From the NCBI GenBank assembly GCA_028277945.1, contig JANQFH010000003.1:62001-126000 (forward strand): DNA of 64,000 nt, written 5' to 3'. Positions 35,061 to 45,376 of the stretch are shown here, in pieces. Position numbers and translations under genes: made by a program. Under the pieces are notes generated by a model. That model was not told where the DNA came from. It saw only the letters and a program-made list of their open reading frames with translations, and did no database searches. Positions within the stretch are counted from its first letter, which is position 1, and each line of letters begins with the position of its first letter. Source of the stretch: Oligoflexia bacterium. Lineage in GTDB: Bacteria > Bdellovibrionota_G > JANQFH01.

Positions 35061-36989
35061 ATGTTGAAAACAGCCTTTAAGACTCTATTGCTCGGAATTG
35101 GCGTTTGTGTCATCTCCTTAAATCCAGCCAGTCCTGGCTACGCGCAGAAACAAGAGGGCGATGCCAATAAACCAAAGATTTTACGGTTTGCGTTGAGGAA
35201 TCATCCGGGTTCGTTCAATCCTACTCTTATCGGAACTATCGCTGACTACCAGCTCGCCACGCAACTGTTTGACACCCTGCTTGAGGTTGATTATTACAAA
35301 CGGCCCTTAGAGATTGTCCCCAACTTGTTAGAGGAGATGCCTACTTTTAAAGATGATCCCCACTCCAACAGGCGCACCTGGTCGTTTCAGCTAGAAAAGG
35401 GCATCAAGTTCCACCCCGATCCCAACTGTCCCGACCTTGGGCCTAACGGCAGAGATTTAGTAGCCAAAGATGTCTTCTACTCCTGGAAGCGCATGGCTTT
35501 TGATAATACCGACAAAGAGTTTAGCGAAATTGACCCGCCAAAAAATTGGGAAGATTTCAAAGGCCTTATTGTAGGTTTTGACGAATACCGGAAGAGGCAA
35601 AATGAGCTGGCCGCAGACCCAGGTGTCGATTTTGACTTTGACGCTGAGGTAGAGGGTTTGGTGGAAGATCCCGATGACCCCTACCGTTTCCAAGTCATCT
35701 TAACCGGACCGCAGGAAGACTTTTTGGAAAGGCTCACCTATCAAACTACAGCAGTCATTGCACGTGAGGCTATTGAATTCTACGACAGCAGATTCGCTTA
35801 TAATCATCCCATTGGCACTGGTCCTTTTATGATTACACCAGGCAGCACCGCCTCCAGCAATGATATTACCTTCACCAAGAATCCCCATTACCATCAAAAA
35901 GACCCTATAACCCAAAAGAGGCTACCTCTTGTTGATGGTATTGAGTGGACGGTGATGGCTAAAGATCAAACACGTTGGCTGGAGTTTAAAGGCGCTAAGC
36001 AGGACATTGTTGAAGTACCCTATGATTATGTCAGAGAAGCTATAGGTGGACTGCGTTCAAAACGGTATAGAGTAAAACCGAATTGGATCAGAAACGATAA
36101 GAGTAGGAGGCAGGGGGCTCAGCTCCATGTGGTGAATAAGTTGCACTTTTTCCACATTGGCTTCAACATGGATGATGAGGATGTTGGTGTTGTTGGAGAC
36201 GAGGAGAGAGACGCACAGAACCTAGCACTCAGACAGGCTATGGCCATGGCCACTGATTTGGATGAGATCAACGACGTCTTCTTTAAAGATTGCTGGTCTC
36301 AGTTTGATGGCCCTATCCCACCAGGGGTGATTGGCCATCCAGACCCAGAGAACGAGGAGCTGCCTGAAGGCTTTGTTGGTTATGGCGCTGAAGAGGCTAA
36401 AAAGCACCTTACCTCGGCGGGCTTCACCTTGGAAGTTGATGACGGAAACCTAACGCTATACCGAGATGGTAAAACAGTTGAACTCACTTTCTATCATGCC
36501 GCTGGGGGTAGCTCCCCGGAACTCGTCGAGCTCTTTGAAAGGCAAATGTCAGATATTGGGGTAAAAATTATCAAACGTGGTATGCCCTTTGCCAACATGT
36601 TGGATGCCGTCAGTAAGAAGAAACCCCAGCTGTTTATCATGGGTTCTTATTTTGCTTTTGATGACCCCATACATATGCTGGGTAAATTTTACGGACCCTA
36701 TGAGTCTCCGGGCAACAACACCTTCAACTATAAAGACAGGGCATTTGATGAAGCTTACCAAAGGTTGCAGTACCTCGAGGTCCTCGAGGTGGGCACTGAC
36801 GAACATCTGCAAACCGTTCGTAAGATGCGAGATATGATCATTGCCGACGTGCCCATGATCGGCTCGCTCAACAACACTAGCTTTTACCTCGCCTACCGCT
36901 GGGTCAGAAACTATCAACCACACGGATCTATGTACAGCTGGCCACGCTACGTCGACATCGACACCGAAGACCCATCCTACAAACCCTAA
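35061..36989 (+). CDS. Extracellular solute-binding protein, family 5 (peptide type)
   Basis: Periplasmic binding protein of the DppA/OppA type. It has a signal peptide (LLLGIGVCVISLNPASPGYA). The body includes LRFALRNHPGSFNPTLIGTI, GIKFHPDPNC, DVFYSWKRM, NHPIGTGPFMITPG and DGPIPPGVIGHPDP, the family's usual landmarks. The C-terminus is YSWPRYVDIDTEDP. At 642 aa it is about 100 residues longer than E. coli DppA, with an insertion around 165-215. No permease or ATPase genes are adjacent, so it is an orphan receptor. A paralogue of similar length lies at 55729-57606. Convergent with the HEAT-repeat gene (24-bp gap). Confidence 0.93.
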   Translation: MLKTAFKTLLLGIGVCVISLNPASPGYAQKQEGDANKPKILRFALRNHPGSFNPTLIGTIADYQLATQLFDTLLEVDYYKRPLEIVPNLLEEMPTFKDDPHSNRRTWSFQLEKGIKFHPDPNCPDLGPNGRDLVAKDVFYSWKRMAFDNTDKEFSEIDPPKNWEDFKGLIVGFDEYRKRQNELAADPGVDFDFDAEVEGLVEDPDDPYRFQVILTGPQEDFLERLTYQTTAVIAREAIEFYDSRFAYNHPIGTGPFMITPGSTASSNDITFTKNPHYHQKDPITQKRLPLVDGIEWTVMAKDQTRWLEFKGAKQDIVEVPYDYVREAIGGLRSKRYRVKPNWIRNDKSRRQGAQLHVVNKLHFFHIGFNMDDEDVGVVGDEERDAQNLALRQAMAMATDLDEINDVFFKDCWSQFDGPIPPGVIGHPDPENEELPEGFVGYGAEEAKKHLTSAGFTLEVDDGNLTLYRDGKTVELTFYHAAGGSSPELVELFERQMSDIGVKIIKRGMPFANMLDAVSKKKPQLFIMGSYFAFDDPIHMLGKFYGPYESPGNNTFNYKDRAFDEAYQRLQYLEVLEVGTDEHLQTVRKMRDMIIADVPMIGSLNNTSFYLAYRWVRNYQPHGSMYSWPRYVDIDTEDPSYKP

Positions 36990-37013
36990 AAGTATAATAC
37001 CTATTCCACTTTG

Positions 37014-38147
37014 TTAAGGATGCGGGCCGTAAACTTTGAGGGCTCGCTTTAGGTAGGCACGCATGGAAGTCCGCTGCTCTTTAGCAAGTAGCTTTTCCAG
37101 GATCTGCTGGCCGGCATCAGAGTCGGCAAGCAGATCCACAAGCAAACGGCGCTGCTTCTTATCACTACTAAAATAAGTTCGTTGCAGCTGTTGTAGGGCA
37201 CTGTTGCTGCCGATGGCCGCTAAGCTGTTGCTACAGGTGTAGCGCAGACGGGTAGAGGCGTCGCTACGGCTACATTGACCGAGAGCGGGAATGCTACTGG
37301 CGTGGCGAAACAGACCGAGAAAACGGGCGATTTGGTAACGTTGCGGCTCTTGCTGTTTGGGAAAAGCTGCATGCAACAGCGGCAAGACCCCTGATTGCTT
37401 TAAGCAGCCAAGAACCAGCAGCGCTTTGAGACGCACAGTAAAATCGAGTGAGGTGATCTCTCCACGGGCAATTTCGCGTAGCCCCTCAAGTGCTGGGTTG
37501 TCGGGTATTCGCTTGGCATCTCGTTTCACCAGGGGATCCAAGGCAGGATTCTCAGGCGGTTGGTTTTCTGGAGTTGGTGGCTTGGCGAGCAAGGCGGTAG
37601 CAGCATCACACTCGCTCGTTGGCCATAGCGAGAGCATGGTCAACAGCGCTTGCCGCCGCAGTTCGCGAGTTATCGTCGGCTCTCTTGCCGTCTGCACTAC
37701 TGGCAACAAGAATATCGCATCGCCGATCTGCCAGATTGCCTCCAGCGCTGCGCCGACGCTGAGACGATCTTCCATAAGCAGTGGCAGGATCGGTCTGGCA
37801 AACTCCCGCTCGCCACCCACGGTTAGCAGCGCCTTGGCAGCCTCACGGCGCAGATCCCTGCTCTCCTGCGGACCAAGGAAGATCCTGGCTAAACCAGGTA
37901 GCACCTCCTGGCGCCGCACTTGTTCATTGGTTTGGTAGAGGGTGATCTCACGAATGATCTGACGTTTCTGGTTATCACTCTTGCCAGCCAGTGAACGGAA
38001 CAAACCACGAACAATGAGACGGTCTTGGGCAATTGCCGAAGTTTGAGCTTCGACCTCTTCTGAAACTTCTAACTGTGCACCAACCACGGCAACATCTGAC
38101 ACAAAAACAGCAGCAAGAACCAGCATGCAGTAACGCAGAACAGGCAT
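37014..38147 (-). CDS. Exported HEAT-repeat protein
   Basis: A signal peptide (YCMLVLAAVFVSDVAVVGAQ) is followed by an alpha-solenoid of HEAT/PBS-lyase-like repeats. Units include LRREAAKALLTVGGEREFAR, LEAIWQIGDAIFLLPVVQTA, LKALLVLGCLKQSGVLPLLH and TRLRYTCSNSLAAIGSNSAL. A proline-rich insert (LLAKPPTPENQPPENPALDP) breaks the array near residues 185-205. HEAT arrays are protein-binding scaffolds, and the partner is unknown. No ribosome binding site precedes the ATG, and a TAAAAT box (38155-38160) ends 7 nt before it, fitting a leaderless transcript. Confidence 0.82.
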   Translation of the reverse strand: MPVLRYCMLVLAAVFVSDVAVVGAQLEVSEEVEAQTSAIAQDRLIVRGLFRSLAGKSDNQKRQIIREITLYQTNEQVRRQEVLPGLARIFLGPQESRDLRREAAKALLTVGGEREFARPILPLLMEDRLSVGAALEAIWQIGDAIFLLPVVQTAREPTITRELRRQALLTMLSLWPTSECDAATALLAKPPTPENQPPENPALDPLVKRDAKRIPDNPALEGLREIARGEITSLDFTVRLKALLVLGCLKQSGVLPLLHAAFPKQQEPQRYQIARFLGLFRHASSIPALGQCSRSDASTRLRYTCSNSLAAIGSNSALQQLQRTYFSSDKKQRRLLVDLLADSDAGQQILEKLLAKEQRTSMRAYLKRALKVYGPHP

Positions 38148-38396
38148 GGGCTACATTTTAAGACATCTTAAAGCGAACGAATACTCTTATCGTGAACCAT
38201 GCAAGCTGCCATGGTTAAGATGGAGGCACATGCCAACGTTAAGCAGCCTCTCAAGTGAACTGGGTTGGCCCCTTATCCGATTTTCGCATACAAGAGTGAA
38301 CTCATGAGACCTCCGCAGTCGCATAACCCATGAATATTATTCTGTGTTCTAAAGTGGTATTTGGCCCATATTGTGCACATTAATTGCTGAGTGGGT
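38148..38396. other. Divergent intergenic region
   Basis: Contains the TAAAAT -10 candidate (38155-38160) for the minus-strand HEAT gene and otherwise AT-rich sequence before the surface protein gene. No hairpin, RNA gene or additional ORF stands out. Confidence 0.4.
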
Positions 38397-39374
38397 ATGA
38401 CAAAGCAAAACTTCTCTAAAACAAGACTTTTAGCCTATTTTTGTAGTGGGTTGCTATGCTGTTTTATTTGGACAGAAATTGTCCATGCTCAGACGTGCGA
38501 TCCAATCTTTGCAGAGGTTGATGGTCTGGTTGTTGCGCAGATTGAAAGCGCCCCACTGGTTGACGATTGGGTTCTCTCTAGTCAGTGGATCCCACCTGTT
38601 GGCCACTCCACTCCACCCGATCCCGGTTCGGAATACTACGTTTGGAACGGTCCAGATCTATTTAGCTCCCCTGGAAGTGGCATATTGACCTATACGATTA
38701 ACATTCAAAACCCCCAACTTCTGACCTATAACTTTCGTATTCGCAACTACCATGGTGACCCCGACTCTACTGAGGCTAATGATGTCTTTGTCAGCGTCAA
38801 AGACGCCGCCGGTGTCATAGTGAATCCATCGGTATGTCTACCAGGTGATACACATTTTGGCGATGAGTGGATCAAAGTCTTCTCGAGCACAGCACACGCA
38901 TGGAACTGGGCCTCTAGTCACGAGTGTTCAGGTAGTAGCAAGCATTCAGCAAAATACCAACTTAGCCAGGGCACCTACACTCTGCGACTTAGCGGACGCT
39001 CACATGGCTTTGCTATGGATCGCTTTCACCTCTACGTAAACGGTCACGCTGATGCGCAAAACCCAGATGTTGCCGAGACATTAGCACCGTGTGACGACCC
39101 ACCCCCAGACCCTGACGATCCTACAGACGACGACCTCGAAGATGACTCCTCTAGCGGTGGTGAAGATGGCGAAGGTGATACATCTAGCACACCTCAAGCT
39201 GACTCAGATACAGATAGCGCATCTCTCCAGGATGCCACGCAGGCGATCATGACAACGCAAAGCTGTGGTACCGTAACCGTGCCAAATGGTAAGTCGTCAA
39301 AATTTGAAACTATGCTACTCTTTTTCCTGCTAGTTAGCCTGCTCTTTAGTCTTCGTCGGCAGTATCGCTCCTAA
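38397..39374 (+). CDS. Surface protein with carbohydrate-binding-like domain and C-terminal anchor
   Basis: A signal peptide (LLCCFIWTEIVHAQ) is followed by a single beta-sandwich-like domain (about 35-220). Its pattern (VDDWVLSSQW, YYVWNGPDLF, GSGILTYTINI, RNYHGD, EWIKVFSS, YTLRLSGRSHGFAMDRFHLY) resembles carbohydrate-binding modules found attached to glycoside hydrolases. A highly acidic Asp/Ser/Pro linker (~228-285) follows. The end is SCGTVTVPNG, a hydrophobic helix (MLLFFLLVSLLFSL) and RRQYRS, a layout like C-terminal sorting tails (GlyGly-/MYXO-CTERM type), but without a motif I can match. The ATG at 38397 is preferred over the GTG at 38391. Binding to a cell-surface or environmental glycan is an inference. 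Confidence 0.72.
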   Translation: MTKQNFSKTRLLAYFCSGLLCCFIWTEIVHAQTCDPIFAEVDGLVVAQIESAPLVDDWVLSSQWIPPVGHSTPPDPGSEYYVWNGPDLFSSPGSGILTYTINIQNPQLLTYNFRIRNYHGDPDSTEANDVFVSVKDAAGVIVNPSVCLPGDTHFGDEWIKVFSSTAHAWNWASSHECSGSSKHSAKYQLSQGTYTLRLSGRSHGFAMDRFHLYVNGHADAQNPDVAETLAPCDDPPPDPDDPTDDDLEDDSSSGGEDGEGDTSSTPQADSDTDSASLQDATQAIMTTQSCGTVTVPNGKSSKFETMLLFFLLVSLLFSLRRQYRS

Positions 39375-39520
39375 CATGAGGCAATTTGTAGGCTCTGCAA
39401 AACGGATTTCTCGCTACCGCTGCTGCTTCACGGTCAGTCTATTACGGTTCTTATCTTGTCATTTCAGTAAGTTAAAACGAGACGCCGACAATAAATAAAG
39501 GTCTCTTTACCACGCTGTTT

Positions 39521-39575
39521 CTTAGTAAATAATTGTTTACTAAGAAGCTTGCTTAGTAAACAATTATTTACTAAC
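39521..39575. promoter_or_regulatory. Duplicated palindromic operator / long inverted repeat before Fic gene
   Basis: Two 24-nt arms (39521-39544 and 39552-39575) are reverse complements in 23 of 24 positions around a 7-nt spacer. Each arm is itself a palindrome: CTTAGTAAA, a 6-nt centre, TTTACTAAG. This gives two back-to-back copies of a TTAGTAAA-N6-TTTACTAA operator ending 9 nt before the likely Fic ATG. A dimeric autorepressor binding two sites is the simplest reading. In RNA the same sequence forms a 23-bp hairpin that would hide the initiation region. Confidence 0.75.
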
Positions 39576-39584
39576 CTCAAACAG

Positions 39585-40745
39585 ATGGTGCGGCAGACAG
39601 GAAGCTATGTCACAACGACAACCGTCGGTGAAACGGTAAAGGCCTTTGTACCCAAACCACTGCCACCAGATCCACCTGTTGATATAGATAGTCAGCTTGA
39701 CCAACTATTACATCGCGCTGAACGCCGTCTGCATGAACTTCGCATTGCCGCCAGCCTTGTACCTAATGCAGATCTGTTCAACTATGCCTTTGTCAGAAAG
39801 GAAGCCATTTTGTCGGCCCAAATTGAGGGGGTACAGGCAACCTTAACTGACCTCCTAGATTACGAAGGAGATCCAGAGTCAGGCCCTCCTGACAAAAACA
39901 TCCAAGAGGTTTGCAACTACCTCGAGGCGCTTCATTACGGCAGGAAGCAGATTAAGCATCCGCAGGGCTTACCGCTGTCTCTAAGACTCATCAAAGAGAT
40001 GCATAAAAGACTCATGCGCAGTGTACGCGGTAGCTCCAAAGGCCCGGGCACCTTTCGTAAATCACAGAATTGGATCGGCGGAACTCGGCCCGGCAATGCC
40101 CATTTTGTGCCTCCACCTCCTAAAGAGATGCTCCATAGTCTTCAGCAACTAGAGTCATTTTTTCATCAGAAGAATGAGATGCACCCACTCATTAAGATCG
40201 CAATGATCCACGTTCAGTTCGAAACGATTCATCCTTTTTTAGATGGTAATGGCCGATTGGGCCGCCTCCTCATTGCACTACTAGTAGAAATCTGGCAGCT
40301 GTTAGATGCACGTCTGCTCTATCTAAGTCTTTTCTTCAAACGAAATCGTCAAGAGTATTACCAAAGTCTAGATAGTGTGCGATTTCAAGGAAACTTTGAA
40401 GCATGGATCCTATTTTTTCTTGAAGGTATCTCGGTGGCCTGTGAAGAAGCAATTATTACAGCAAAACAACTCTTTGAGCTCATCAACAAGGACCGCAAAA
40501 GACTGTTGGGTCGATCTGAGGCAAACGTTGCGGCCCTGCGGCTATTTGAACAGCTACCTCAGCATCCTGTTATTACCGTTGCCCATATTGTAAAGCTGCT
40601 CAATGTTACCAAACCTACCGCTGCTAAAGCCATTGACATCTTGATCAAAGCCAAAATTCTGGCGCAAACAGCTGCGGCAAAACGAAATCGTAGATTTGGT
40701 TATAAGAACTATATTCGTATTTTAAGAGGCAAGGATGATCTCTAG
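39585..40745 (+). CDS. Fic family protein (AMPylase-like) with C-terminal winged helix
   Basis: Fic enzymes usually transfer AMP to target proteins. The catalytic motif is HPFLDGNGR with His216 intact. The N-terminal inhibitory helix SAQIEG (Ser77, Glu81) marks an auto-inhibited class II Fic. The Fic_N start MVRQTGSYVTTTTVGETVKA fits the ATG at 39585. A TTG at 39549 would add 12 residues but lies inside the inverted repeat. The C-terminus (from about 325: VITVAHIVKLLNVTKPTAAK) is a winged-helix DNA-binding domain, suggesting autoregulation through the operator just upstream. No separate antitoxin gene is adjacent. Likely an accessory gene. Confidence 0.93.
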   Translation: MVRQTGSYVTTTTVGETVKAFVPKPLPPDPPVDIDSQLDQLLHRAERRLHELRIAASLVPNADLFNYAFVRKEAILSAQIEGVQATLTDLLDYEGDPESGPPDKNIQEVCNYLEALHYGRKQIKHPQGLPLSLRLIKEMHKRLMRSVRGSSKGPGTFRKSQNWIGGTRPGNAHFVPPPPKEMLHSLQQLESFFHQKNEMHPLIKIAMIHVQFETIHPFLDGNGRLGRLLIALLVEIWQLLDARLLYLSLFFKRNRQEYYQSLDSVRFQGNFEAWILFFLEGISVACEEAIITAKQLFELINKDRKRLLGRSEANVAALRLFEQLPQHPVITVAHIVKLLNVTKPTAAKAIDILIKAKILAQTAAAKRNRRFGYKNYIRILRGKDDL

Positions 40746-40833
40746 CAACCTGAAAAGTGCCTTGGACTCAGACTAGGTTTCAGTTCACTCGCAAAGACAC
40801 ACATGAGTTCTCCAGCAAAAACCTTGCTAATCC

Positions 40834-40839
40834 TATAAA
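40834..40839 (+). promoter_or_regulatory. Possible -10 box of the aldo/keto reductase gene
   Basis: TATAAA at 40834-40839, with no clear -35. It is followed by GAGGAA (40851-40856), a good ribosome binding site before the ATG at 40862. Confidence 0.35.
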
Positions 40840-40861
40840 TAAATGATTACGAGGAAGCCAT

Positions 40862-41905
40862 ATGCAACACACGACTTTAGCCCCTGGACTGGATGTAAAC
40901 CGGACGATTTCCGGTCTCTGGCAGGTGAGCGGATCGCACGGGCCGATCAACCCACTGAAGGCCGTAGCACAAATGCACGACTACCACGACCATGGGCTGA
41001 AGACTTGGGATGTGGCAGATATTTACGGGCCGGCCGAGGATTTTGTTGGTACCTTTTTAGAAGAGCTCGAGGCTAGACAAGGAGTAGAAGCTAGAAACTC
41101 GGTACGGGTGCTTACCAAATGGGTACCCACAACGGCAGGAAAGAGAGAAGTGCCAGACGTTGAATATACTCTAGCGTACGTCGAAAAAAATATTGATCGT
41201 TCTCTAAAGCGGCTAGGAGTTGACCGCTTAGACTTGCTACAATTTCATTGGTGGAACTATGAAGATAAACGTCTGTTCGAGGCTCTCGATCAGCTAAAAA
41301 AGCTGCAAGACAAAGGAAAAATCCAACATATCGGCGTGACAAATTTTGACGCGCCCCATCTCGAACGCTTGCTAAAAGAAGGCTTTCCTATTGTCTCCAA
41401 TCAAGTTCGTTTTTCTCTGCTGGATAGGCGGGCAGAGAGAGGGCTCTTGTCCGTTTGTAGCAAACACAACGTCAAACTATTGGTATTTGGCACTCTATGT
41501 GGCGGCTTGTTGGATGAAAAGTATCTAGGCCAACAAGATCCCGAATCTAATAAAGCCTTCGAGAAACGGGGATTGTACCACAAGCTTATCAATAACTTTG
41601 GCGGCTGGCAGCTCTTTCAAAGACTCTTGAAGACCCTGGACGAAATTTCACAGGAACACGGTGTCAGCCTCTCTGCCGTGGCGTCCCGGTACATATTGGA
41701 CAAGCCAAACGTGGCAGCCGTAATTATCGGTGCCCGTTTGGGAGAGTCGGATCACATCCAAAAGACCTTAGAGATAAACAAGCTTGAGTTAAGCGCAGAT
41801 GAAACCAAAAGAATAACCCGTCTGCTCGATACAGGAAATCATCTTACCGATCTCATGGGCGAAGTTGCCTCTGAATACCGTGGTAGAGGGTTTCGTGAGC
41901 AGTGA
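40862..41905 (+). CDS. Aldo/keto reductase
   Basis: NADPH-dependent (alpha/beta)8-barrel oxidoreductase. The catalytic tetrad is complete: Asp50 and Tyr55 (DVADIYG), Lys86 (LTKWVPT) and His129 (LLQFHWWNY). The cofactor phosphate-binding end AAVIIGARLGESDHI is present. Length (347 aa) is normal. GAGGAA 5 nt before the ATG is a clear ribosome binding site. Subfamily resembles the broad YghZ/pyridoxal-reductase-like group; the substrate is unknown. It sits between the Fic gene and the AAA_14 gene in a block that looks accessory, and it has no obvious functional link to either. Confidence 0.92.
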   Translation: MQHTTLAPGLDVNRTISGLWQVSGSHGPINPLKAVAQMHDYHDHGLKTWDVADIYGPAEDFVGTFLEELEARQGVEARNSVRVLTKWVPTTAGKREVPDVEYTLAYVEKNIDRSLKRLGVDRLDLLQFHWWNYEDKRLFEALDQLKKLQDKGKIQHIGVTNFDAPHLERLLKEGFPIVSNQVRFSLLDRRAERGLLSVCSKHNVKLLVFGTLCGGLLDEKYLGQQDPESNKAFEKRGLYHKLINNFGGWQLFQRLLKTLDEISQEHGVSLSAVASRYILDKPNVAAVIIGARLGESDHIQKTLEINKLELSADETKRITRLLDTGNHLTDLMGEVASEYRGRGFREQ

Positions 41906-41966
41906 AGCTACTCTTTTATTTTCAATAAGTTAAGACTTTTGTGCGCAAGCGAGGAAGGCATCATAC

Positions 41967-41997
41967 AATTATTCACTTGATGAATAATTATCATTCA
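41967..41997. promoter_or_regulatory. Overlapping inverted repeats before AAA_14 ATPase gene
   Basis: AATTATTCA (41967-41975) and TGAATAATT (41981-41989) are perfect reverse complements around 5 nt. The right arm also starts a second imperfect repeat, TGAAT-N7-ATTCA (41981-41997). The array ends 15 nt before the ATG at 42013, as expected for an operator. A TTGATG/TAAGAA promoter is possible but weak. Confidence 0.55.
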
Positions 41998-42012
41998 TGT
42001 TAAGAATAGGCT

Positions 42013-43239
42013 ATGCGATACCGGCAACGCCTGCTGGCAGACACCGTGGCAGAAGCCCTTACTCTGGCACCGGCGGTCATTTTGACGGGGGCAAGACAGA
42101 CAGGAAAGAGCACACTTGTACAACATTTAAAATCCGCAAAAAAACGAACATACCTCACCCTGGATGATCTTGATACTCTTGATCAAGCCAAGCACGACCC
42201 TAACACTCTCGTATCAAACGCTGGTGCAGTAACCATTGATGAAATTCAGCGGGAACCTGCTTTACTTTTGGCAGTTAAGAAGAGTATCGACAAAAAACGC
42301 CGTAAGGGCCGTTTTCTTCTCACAGGATCCGCTAACCTGCTTATCATGAAACAGGTTTCTGAAAGTTTAGCAGGCCGAGCTATTTATTTGACGCTGCACC
42401 CAATGACGGTTGGCGAACGCCTTGGATTGTCATCATCGGGGTTTTGGCAGAGGCTGCTAAATAGCAAAAAGCCTCTCGAAGCGGTTTTACAACATAAAGC
42501 CCCACCGAAGCCGTTTTTTCGCATCAAAGACCACTGCGTTCGTGGCGGCTACCCTCCGGCAGCCTTGGCAAAGAGCACCAAGGAACGCGAATACTGGTTT
42601 CAAGGTTATGTGCGCACCTACTTAGAAAGAGATATTCAAGACTTCTCAGCCATTAGTGGCCTGACAGATTTTCGTAGGCTGATGAAAGTAGCCGCTTATC
42701 GCACAGCTAGACTTGCCAACCAGTCTGAAATGGGGCGTGATGCAAATCTTTCGCAAGCCACGACCCATCGATACCTAAATATCTTAGAAGCCTCGCAACA
42801 GATCGTCCGGCTGGCAGCCTTTGCAAGAAATCCTACAAAGCGTCTTATAAAAATGCCAAAGCTTTATTGGTCGGATACAGGGCTTGTAAATTATTTGATG
42901 GGCCCAAATACTGTGGAAGCCCGGAGCCAACTGGTGGAAAACCTGGTTCTCCAACACATCCTTGCCCATACCGAGATACGGATTCCTCGTCCTGAAATCA
43001 CCTTCTGGCGCACTACAAGTGGCCAGGAAGTCGATTTTATAATTGAAGATAGAAAGCGTCTATTTGCCATTGAGGTTAAAGCCGCTACGAGCGCTAGATC
43101 GGCTGATGTCCGTCACTTAAAAACTTTTATAGATGGTCATTCCAAAGAGACTGCAATAGGAATTTTGGCGTATATGGGTAGTGAGCTACGGCCTATGAGC
43201 GAGCGGATCGTTGCTGTGCCCATTGCCATGTTGTTGTAG
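42013..43239 (+). CDS. AAA_14 / DUF4143 family ATPase
   Basis: P-loop ATPase family widespread in bacteria and archaea, often in variable gene sets. Walker A is LTGARQTGKST (near 30-40), Walker B AVTIDEIQ and sensor 1 FLLTGSANLL. The DUF4143 C-terminal part is complete. It includes a winged-helix-like segment (LSQATTHRYLNILEASQQIV) and a PD-(D/E)xK-like end (GQEVDFIIEDRKRLFAIEVK) with conserved Glu-Asp and Glu-Val-Lys, hinting at nuclease ancestry. Length (408 aa) is usual. No ribosome binding site is evident before the ATG. The function of the family is not established. A decayed relative lies at 17955-18137. Confidence 0.9.
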   Translation: MRYRQRLLADTVAEALTLAPAVILTGARQTGKSTLVQHLKSAKKRTYLTLDDLDTLDQAKHDPNTLVSNAGAVTIDEIQREPALLLAVKKSIDKKRRKGRFLLTGSANLLIMKQVSESLAGRAIYLTLHPMTVGERLGLSSSGFWQRLLNSKKPLEAVLQHKAPPKPFFRIKDHCVRGGYPPAALAKSTKEREYWFQGYVRTYLERDIQDFSAISGLTDFRRLMKVAAYRTARLANQSEMGRDANLSQATTHRYLNILEASQQIVRLAAFARNPTKRLIKMPKLYWSDTGLVNYLMGPNTVEARSQLVENLVLQHILAHTEIRIPRPEITFWRTTSGQEVDFIIEDRKRLFAIEVKAATSARSADVRHLKTFIDGHSKETAIGILAYMGSELRPMSERIVAVPIAMLL

Positions 43240-43271
43240 CGCTTAGCAGCAAAGTTCCATCCACCGCATTA

Positions 43272-43308
43272 AAAAAGCCCCACGGAATAGACTCCCGTGG
43301 GGCTTTTT
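43272..43308. terminator. Bidirectional intrinsic terminator
   Basis: GCCCCACGG (43277-43285) pairs perfectly with CCGTGGGGC (43295-43303) around a 9-nt loop. It is flanked by A5 on the left and T5 on the right, so it works on both strands. It separates the convergent AAA_14 and groEL genes. Confidence 0.93.
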
Positions 43309-43331
43309 GTTTTTGCTTGGGTGTGGTTGAT

Positions 43332-44984
<1,653 letters not shown>

Positions 44985-45272
44985 TTAGTTAATAATTCCA
45001 AGCACTTCTTCTTCACGAATGATGAGGTGCTCGTTGCCGGCAATCTTGACTTCCGTGCCCGCATACTTCTCAAACAGAACCTTGTCTCCCACTTTCACCT
45101 GCGGTGCTCGGGTATTGCCACTATCAAGCACTTTGCCCGGACCTACGGAGACTACCTCACCACGAAAGGTCTTCTCTTTGGCGGTGTCAGGAATGACGAT
45201 ACCCCCAGCGGTTTTTTCCTCTTCATTCTGACGCTTGACCAAAATACGATCGTTAAGCGGTGTGATGTTCAT
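44985..45272 (-). CDS. groES: 10 kDa co-chaperonin GroES
   Basis: Heptameric lid of Gro[16 protein letters not shown] and the mobile loop ([17 protein letters not shown]) are typical, as is the C-terminal EEVLGIIN. The frame is open to 45413, but the real start is one of two adjacent ATGs (45275 or 45272). GGAGGT lies 7 nt before the second, which also matches the family's N-terminus. There is no CIRCE element upstream, so HrcA control is not indicated; the promoter is sigma-70-like. Confidence 0.98.
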   Translation of the reverse strand: MNITPLNDRILVKRQNEEEKTAGGIVIPDTAKEKTFRGEVVSVGPGKVLDSGNTRAPQVKVGDKVLFEKYAGTEVKIAGNEHLIIREEEVLGIIN

Positions 45273-45293
45273 CATATTTACCTCCAGATTATA

Positions 45294-45308
45294 GGCAGTT
45301 ACACTGCC
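45294..45308. repeat. Short hairpin in the groES leader
   Basis: GGCAGT and ACTGCC pair around a 3-nt loop, just before the groES ribosome binding site in the minus-strand transcript. It may affect translation or mRNA stability; nothing identifies it further. Confidence 0.35.
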
Positions 45309-45327
45309 TGTGTTCACGTCGCGCATA

Positions 45328-45355
45328 AATATATGCAGCGCCGCCCCTGTGTCAA
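45328..45355 (-). promoter_or_regulatory. groES-groEL promoter
   Basis: Minus strand: perfect -35 TTGACA (45350-45355), 16-nt spacer, -10 TATATT (45328-45333). It is a strong housekeeping-type promoter with a leader of about 50 nt. No match to a sigma-32 consensus (CCCCAT-type -10) is seen at this position. Confidence 0.75.
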
Positions 45356-45376
45356 GGGGGGTAGGAGAAAAAAACC

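Noticed and set aside
45300-45376. CIRCE element or sigma-32 promoter before groES
   Set aside because: No TTAGCACTC-N9-GAGTGCTAA, and the promoter fits sigma-70 (TTGACA-16-TATATT).
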